Source of the DNA: Alphaproteobacteria bacterium CG11_big_fil_rev_8_21_14_0_20_44_7
GTDB lineage: Bacteria; Pseudomonadota; Alphaproteobacteria; Rickettsiales; 21-14-0-20-44-7
Direction: 5' to 3'
DNA length: 10,775 nucleotides
Assembly (NCBI GenBank): GCA_002787615.1
Contig: PCXJ01000006.1
Span: 1-10,775 of the forward strand
Part shown: positions 7,083 to 10,775 of the stretch, in pieces
How positions within the stretch are numbered: the stretch's first letter is position 1
Layout of the letters: each line of letters begins with the position of its first letter
Notes under the pieces: model-generated
What the model was told of the DNA's origin: nothing
Seen by the model: the letters and a program-made list of their open reading frames with translations, nothing else
Database searches by the model: none
Made by a program: the position numbers and the translations under genes

Positions 7083-7149
7083 AAAAATGCATAAAAATGG
7101 CGGTTTTTAGCGGTTTTTGGCCAAAAAACACGGTTTTTGAGCCTTTTTT
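7083..7149. promoter_or_regulatory. Phased A-tract array, predicted curved DNA upstream of hup
   Basis: Seven A or T tracts occupy 7083-7087, 7093-7097, 7104-7108, 7114-7118, 7123-7128, 7134-7138 and 7144-7149. Their centres are 9.5-11 bp apart (mean 10.25), essentially one helical turn. Phased A-tracts of this kind bend DNA in one plane. The block ends 4 bp from the TTGACA of the hup promoter, so it could act as an UP-like or architectural element. CGGTTTTT recurs at 7101, 7111 and 7131. Positions 7114-7127 (TTTTTGGCCAAAAA) are a perfect 14-bp palindrome. Confidence 0.7.
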
Positions 7150-7172
7150 GCAAAATGTGGGCTGATGAAGTC

Positions 7173-7194
7173 GCGGATATATAGCAAAATCCGC
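7173..7194 (-). repeat. Hairpin just after the lon stop codon
   Basis: GCGGAT (7173-7178) and ATCCGC (7189-7194) are perfect arms around a 10-base AT-rich loop, 2 bases beyond the lon stop. No T run follows on the minus strand, so it is a weak terminator or 3'-end stabiliser at best. I see no clear intrinsic terminator for lon before hup; some read-through into hup is possible. Confidence 0.4.
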
Positions 7195-7196
7195 AT

Positions 7197-9620
7197 CTAA
7201 TGTGTGATGCGTAAGCCCTGATTATCCTCATCATCTTCATCAACAGAAGATGTGGTTGGTGCGATATCGTCGTCTATCCATTCTATTGGAATTAATTTCT
7301 TCACCAATGCATGCTTCAGAACTTCATCTGCTGTGCTAACCGGAATAATTTCCAAATTATTTTTCACATTATCGGGAATATCGGCCAAATCTTTGACATT
7401 ATCTTTTGGAATAAGCACGGTTTTGATTCCACTTCTGAGTGCGGCCAGCAATTTTTCTTTGAGCCCGCCAATTGGCAAAACTCTTCCGCGTAGGGTGATT
7501 TCTCCGGTCATCGCCAGATTTTTCTTAACCGGATTGCCGGTTAATACCGATACGATAGAAGTTACCATGGCAACACCGGCAGAAGGGCCATCTTTTGGCG
7601 TTGCACCTTCGGGGACGTGGACATGGATATCTTTGCGGTGGAAATCTGTGGGTTTGATACCAAAATCTATACAGCGCGAGCGTACAAAGCTAGCGGCAGC
7701 CTGAATAGACTCTTCCATAACTTTTTTCAAATTTCCGGTATATGCAAATTTGCCTTTGCCCGGTGCGCTAACTGCTTCAATTTGCAATATATCACCACCT
7801 GTATCCGTATAGGCAAGTCCGGTTGTAATTCCGATTAAATCTTCAGTTTCGGTTTGTCCAAAGCTATATTTCCGTATTTTTGCATATTTTTCCAAATTCT
7901 TGCGAGTTACTTTTACGGTTTTCTTCTCTTTAGAGACAATTTCTTTTACTGCTTTTCTGATGAGATTGGCAAGTTCGCGCTCCAAGTTTCTAACTCCGGC
8001 TTCGCGTGTATAATAACGTATCAGCTCGAGTATGGCATCATTGGTGATTGCCCATTCACCTTCTTCCAGACCATGCGATTCAAGCAGTTTGGGTAGTAAA
8101 TGGCGTTTGGCGATTTCAACCTTTTCATCTTCTGTATAGCCGGAAATGCGAATAATCTCCATCCTGTCAAGCAATGGGCGCGGCAGGTTTAGGCTGTTAG
8201 CGGTGGCGATAAACATCACATCGGAAAGGTCATAATCAATTTCCATATAATGATCGTTGAATTTATTGTTTTGTTCCGGGTCAAGCACTTCCAGCAATGC
8301 AGAGCTTGGATCACCACGGAAATCATGACTCATTTTGTCAATCTCATCCAGCATCAAAAGCGGGTTTGAGTGCTTGGTTTTTTTCATAGATTGAATAATC
8401 TTGCCTGGCATTGAGCCTAAATAAGTGCGGCGATGGCCGCGAATTTCGGCCTCGTCACGCATTCCGCCGAGTGCGATTTTGGCAAATTCGCGTCCAGTTG
8501 CTTTGGCGATAGATTGCCCAAGTGAGGTTTTGCCCACACCAGGCGGGCCAACGAGGCATAAAATCGGGCCGCGCATCTTATTAGTACGGCTTTGCACAGC
8601 GAGATATTCAAGAATACGCTCCTTCACCTGCTCTAATCCAAAATGGTCATCTTCAAGCACTTCTTGTGCCTGCAAAATGTCATTCTTCACTTTCGAGTTA
8701 TTTTTCCACGGAATGGATACAATCCAATCAAGATAATTTCGTATAACTGAAGCCTCGGCAGAAAGCGGGCTCATGCTTTTGAGCTTTCTCAGTTCGGAAA
8801 ATGATTTTTCATAAGCTTCTTCGCTCAGGCTGAGTGTCTTAATTTTTTCTTCCAGCTCTTGCAGCTCATCTTTGCCTTCTTGTTCATCCAATTCTTTCTG
8901 GATAGCTTTGAGTTGCTCATTGAGGTAATAATCTTTTTGATTTTTCTCAATTTGGCTTTTGACACGTCCGCGAATTTTGGTTTCCGCATTCAGATGCTCA
9001 ATTTCCAGCTCAATGAGCTTTGAAACTTGCTCCAGACGAGCTTTGGGGTTTAGCTCTTCCAGCAATTTCTGCTTATCGGAAATTTTTACGGTCAGATATC
9101 CGGCCAAGCTATCGGCAAGTTTGCCTACTTCGGTAATTTTTCCTGATTCGGTCAGCATTTCCGGTGGAATTTTTCTGTTTAATTTGAGGTAATCGCCAAA
9201 CTGTTTAACTGCCAATCGCATTAAAGTCTGCGCATCTTTGGAATCAAAACTTTCTTCCTCAAGAACTTCCACCTCGGCATAGCTACATTTATCTTTCGTA
9301 TCAGTGCTGAATTCCTTAACGCGAACCCGCATTTCTCCCTCAATCAGCCCCTTGATATTTCCATCGGGGAGGCGGAGAAGTTGCAGTACGTTACCGATAA
9401 CGCCAACTTCATACAAATCATCTTGTTTCGGGTCATCAAGATCCAAATCCTTTTGGGTGAGCAATAATATTTTGCGATTTCCCGCCAATGCTTTTTCAAG
9501 CGAAGCAACGGATTTTTCTCGGCCTACGCGAAGTGGCGCAATCATATTCGGGAAGATAACCATATCCCTTAAATAAAGGACGGGGTATTTTTCTTTTTGT
9601 GGTTTTTTAAACATCTGCAT
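7197..9620 (-). CDS. lon: ATP-dependent protease Lon
   Basis: A cytoplasmic hexameric AAA+ serine protease that degrades misfolded and regulatory proteins. The 807 residues match bacterial LonA. An N-terminal substrate-binding domain (about 12-205, opening YPVLYLRDMVIFPNM) is followed by a helical coiled-coil region (about 205-300). The AAA+ module has Walker A GPPGVGKT (358-365), Walker B LLMLDEID (421-428) and the arginine-rich LNLPRPLLDRME segment. The protease domain has PKDGPSAG with catalytic Ser680 and GGLKEK with Lys723, completing the Ser-Lys dyad. The C-terminus is an acidic tail with a DEDDEDN run. All motifs are intact. Two starts are possible, ATG at 9618-9620 and ATG at 9612-9614 (MFKKPQ); neither has a Shine-Dalgarno sequence. 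clpX, a frequent upstream partner, is absent; the divergent neighbour is yajC. Confidence 0.97.
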   Translation of the reverse strand: MQMFKKPQKEKYPVLYLRDMVIFPNMIAPLRVGREKSVASLEKALAGNRKILLLTQKDLDLDDPKQDDLYEVGVIGNVLQLLRLPDGNIKGLIEGEMRVRVKEFSTDTKDKCSYAEVEVLEEESFDSKDAQTLMRLAVKQFGDYLKLNRKIPPEMLTESGKITEVGKLADSLAGYLTVKISDKQKLLEELNPKARLEQVSKLIELEIEHLNAETKIRGRVKSQIEKNQKDYYLNEQLKAIQKELDEQEGKDELQELEEKIKTLSLSEEAYEKSFSELRKLKSMSPLSAEASVIRNYLDWIVSIPWKNNSKVKNDILQAQEVLEDDHFGLEQVKERILEYLAVQSRTNKMRGPILCLVGPPGVGKTSLGQSIAKATGREFAKIALGGMRDEAEIRGHRRTYLGSMPGKIIQSMKKTKHSNPLLMLDEIDKMSHDFRGDPSSALLEVLDPEQNNKFNDHYMEIDYDLSDVMFIATANSLNLPRPLLDRMEIIRISGYTEDEKVEIAKRHLLPKLLESHGLEEGEWAITNDAILELIRYYTREAGVRNLERELANLIRKAVKEIVSKEKKTVKVTRKNLEKYAKIRKYSFGQTETEDLIGITTGLAYTDTGGDILQIEAVSAPGKGKFAYTGNLKKVMEESIQAAASFVRSRCIDFGIKPTDFHRKDIHVHVPEGATPKDGPSAGVAMVTSIVSVLTGNPVKKNLAMTGEITLRGRVLPIGGLKEKLLAALRSGIKTVLIPKDNVKDLADIPDNVKNNLEIIPVSTADEVLKHALVKKLIPIEWIDDDIAPTTSSVDEDDEDNQGLRITH

Positions 9621-9622
9621 AT

Positions 9623-9652
9623 AATTTAAGCAACAATTGGTTGTTTTTCAAG
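9623..9652 (-). promoter_or_regulatory. Promoter candidate for lon, possibly heat-shock type
   Basis: On the minus strand CTTGAAA (complement of 9646-9652) resembles the RpoH -35 element. TTGAAA, 17 bases, then TAAATT (complement of 9623-9628) also fits a sigma-70-type promoter. The -10 is too close for the ATG at 9620 to be in the mRNA with a leader; transcription would start near the second ATG (9614). The RpoH -10 consensus is not well matched. Confidence 0.35.
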
Positions 9653-9656
9653 CAGA

Positions 9657-9674
9657 TTGCACTTGCAACTGCAA
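9657..9674. repeat. TTGCA inverted and direct repeats between lon and yajC
   Basis: TTGCA (9657-9661) and TGCAA (9664-9668) form a perfect 5-base inverted repeat with a 2-base spacer, and another TGCAA follows at 9670-9674. The TGCA cores recur every 6 bp at 9658, 9664 and 9670. It lies just upstream of the lon -35 candidate, so it could be an operator in this divergent region. Confidence 0.3.
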
Positions 9675-9700
9675 AATAACTGGAATTCTATTCTAGCATA

Positions 9701-9706
9701 TATTAT
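9701..9706 (+). promoter_or_regulatory. -10 element candidate for yajC
   Basis: TATTAT matches the -10 consensus at 5 of 6 positions and would give a leader of about 30 bases before yajC. No recognisable -35 lies 16-18 bases upstream, so the call rests on the -10 and position alone. Confidence 0.3.
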
Positions 9707-9742
9707 ACCATCTTCAGATAAAAACAGAAAATAACAGGAAAA

Positions 9743-10099
9743 ATGACTATGTTTTACTTTCTTTCAGCTAGTGCTGCCTCGGCTACTGCAACGCCACCAT
9801 CATCCCAAGAACAGCTAATGAGCACGGTTTTAATGTTCGGTGCGGTGTTTATTATATTTTATTTTCTGATAATTCGCCCGCAGCAAAAAAAGTTTAAGCA
9901 ACATCAAGCAATGGTGAGTGCAATAAAATCTGGTGACAAGGTAATTACTTCTGGTGGAATTTTGGGTAAAGTTACTAAGCCGGAAAATAAAGATGGCATT
10001 ATTGAGGTGGAAATCGCTAAAGGAATTGAAATTAAAGTTTTAGCGAATACAGTTGCAACCGTGGTTAATTCAAAAGCAGCTAGTGCAAACGATAATTAA
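9743..10099 (+). CDS. yajC: Preprotein translocase accessory subunit YajC
   Basis: A small inner-membrane protein that associates with SecDF in the Sec export machinery. The 118 residues have an Ala/Ser-rich start, one membrane segment (about 27-44, LMFGAVFIIFYFLIIRP) and the family signature RPQQKK (45-50). The cytoplasmic domain carries GDKVITSGGILGKV and ends in an Asn-containing tail. AGG at 9736-9738 lies 4 bases before the ATG at 9743 and about 10 before a second in-frame ATG at 9749 (MFYFLSAS), so the true start could be two codons later. secD and secF, the usual downstream partners, do not follow; the next gene is the NDUFA12-like one 3 bases after the stop. Confidence 0.95.
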   Translation: MTMFYFLSASAASATATPPSSQEQLMSTVLMFGAVFIIFYFLIIRPQQKKFKQHQAMVSAIKSGDKVITSGGILGKVTKPENKDGIIEVEIAKGIEIKVLANTVATVVNSKAASANDN

Positions 10100-10102
10100 A
10101 TT

Positions 10103-10441
10103 ATGAATATATCAACCTTTCTATATACATTGTTTTTTGGAGCAATTGTCGGCAAAGATGAGTTCGGCAATCGCTATTATACCAATAAAAAAGGACGTAG
10201 ATGGGTTGCATATAAAGGAATCGCTGAAGCTTCGAAAGTTCCGGCTGATTGGCATAGATGGCTGCATAAAACCACCGATACTCTTCCTGAGAGTTCTAAA
10301 AAGAAATATAAGTGGGAGAAGGCGCATTTGCCCAATTTAAGTGGAACTGATTTAGCTTATTTGCCGCCGCGCCACATTAAGAGGGGAGAAAAATCTCCTC
10401 GTGTTGTCGGTGAGTATGAAGCTTGGGCTCCGAAAGAATAA
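10103..10441 (+). CDS. NDUFA12/B17.2-family complex I accessory protein
   Basis: A 112-residue protein with the NDUFA12 signatures DEFGNRYY (19-26), GRRWVAYKG (31-39), EASKVPADWHRWLH (42-55), HLPNLSGT (75-82) and C-terminal YEAWAP (105-110). Known: NDUFA12 is an accessory subunit of mitochondrial NADH:ubiquinone oxidoreductase, and homologues occur in Alphaproteobacteria, where they associate with complex I. Role here by inference: assembly or stability of the enzyme at the inner membrane. The N-terminus is short and hydrophobic (about 4-16). The ATG lies 3 bases after the yajC stop and has no Shine-Dalgarno sequence, pointing to translational coupling with yajC. No nuo structural genes are in the window. 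No intrinsic terminator is seen in the 50 bases before hslV. Confidence 0.9.
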   Translation: MNISTFLYTLFFGAIVGKDEFGNRYYTNKKGRRWVAYKGIAEASKVPADWHRWLHKTTDTLPESSKKKYKWEKAHLPNLSGTDLAYLPPRHIKRGEKSPRVVGEYEAWAPKE

Positions 10442-10454
10442 ATCTCTTATCAAA

Positions 10455-10481
10455 CTTGAAATAGTCTGGCATTCCTATTAT
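10455..10481 (+). promoter_or_regulatory. RpoH-like promoter candidate for hslV
   Basis: CTTGAAA (10455-10461), 12 bases, then CCTATTAT (10474-10481) resembles a heat-shock sigma promoter with a CTTGAAA-type -35 and a C-rich/TAT -10. hslVU is a classical heat-shock operon. Transcription would begin only a few bases before the hslV ATG at 10492. Confidence 0.4.
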
Positions 10482-10491
10482 ATCGGAAGCT

Positions 10492-10775
10492 ATGAAACAT
10501 AAAGATGAATCCACATGGTATGGCACAACAATTTTGAGTGTGCGAAAAAACGGCAAAGTCATAATCGCCGGTGACGGGCAGGTCAGCCTTGGTCACACGG
10601 TTATCAAATCTAAGGCGAAGAAAGTGCGCAGACTTGGTGCGGAAGGTAATATAATTGCCGGATTTGCAGGCGCAACTGCTGATGCTTTTACCTTATTTGA
10701 GCGTTTGGAAGAGAAGCTGGAAAAACATCCGAACCAGCTAACCCGCGCTTGTGTAGAACTGGCAAAAGAGTGGCG
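10492..10775 (+). CDS. hslV: HslV (ClpQ) proteasome-like peptidase, 5' part only
   Basis: The peptidase subunit of the HslUV ATP-dependent protease. An ATG at 10492 opens 94 codons that continue past the right edge. The catalytic N-terminal threonine is in YG-TTILSVR: cleavage after Gly11 would expose Thr12, leaving an 11-residue propeptide (MKHKDESTWYG). Counted from that threonine, D17 (AGDGQ) and K33 (KKVRRL) fall at the canonical active-site positions. Further family blocks are GFAGATADAFTLFERLE and VELAKEW. GGAAG (10485-10489) lies only 2 bases before the ATG, a short spacing for a Shine-Dalgarno site. hslU would be expected downstream but is outside the window. Confidence 0.96.
   Translation, partial: MKHKDESTWYGTTILSVRKNGKVIIAGDGQVSLGHTVIKSKAKKVRRLGAEGNIIAGFAGATADAFTLFERLEEKLEKHPNQLTRACVELAKEW

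Noticed and set aside
7010..7243. Minus-strand open frame of 77 codons across the lon-hup gap
   Set aside because: It overlaps the lon 3' end and the phased A-tract region and has the composition of translated non-coding DNA with no family features.
9631..9643. Imperfect palindrome CAACAATTGGTTG upstream of lon as an operator
   Set aside because: Only the CAATTG core is symmetric; flanking positions mismatch, so it is not above expectation for AT-rich DNA.

Overview
This window comes from an AT-rich alphaproteobacterium. The main clues are the start of a TrcR (DUF1013) gene at the left edge, an NDUFA12/B17.2-type complex I accessory protein, an HslV with a short propeptide, and the block lon - hup - tRNA-Val - tRNA-Asp. 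I cannot assign the order from the sequence alone. Coding density is high. Every long reading frame I accept belongs to a recognisable conserved family, and I see no insertion sequences, phage genes, CRISPR arrays or toxin-antitoxin genes.

Layout from left to right: a 5' fragment of trcR (minus) diverges from mrcA, which encodes the bifunctional peptidoglycan synthase PBP1A (plus). mrcA converges on a two-gene minus-strand unit, tatD followed by an MBL-fold hydrolase gene, separated by 4 bases. tatD diverges from typA/bipA (plus), which ends in a bidirectional terminator. Beyond it, all on the minus strand, lie tRNA-Asp(GTC), tRNA-Val(TAC), hup (HU DNA-bending protein) and lon (ATP-dependent protease). 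lon diverges from a plus-strand run: yajC, the NDUFA12-like gene and the start of hslV, which is cut by the window edge.

These are housekeeping functions: envelope growth (PBP1A, YajC), nucleic-acid or metabolite hydrolysis (TatD, MBL protein), translation (TypA, two tRNAs), chromosome architecture (HU), protein quality control (Lon, HslV) and respiration (NDUFA12). I do not see an undescribed multi-gene system.

The most interesting signals are non-coding. Seven A/T tracts of 5-6 bases recur every 10.25 bp on average across positions 7083-7149, directly upstream of the likely hup promoter, which predicts strongly curved DNA in front of the gene for a DNA-bending protein. Several genes (mrcA, tatD, lon, hslV) have a -35-like hexamer only about 29-31 bases before a start codon; three of them lack a Shine-Dalgarno sequence, which suggests leaderless or nearly leaderless transcripts. 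lon and hslV both carry CTTGAAA in that position, as expected for a heat-shock sigma factor. Intergenic stretches all stay below about 300 bases and are described in the entries.
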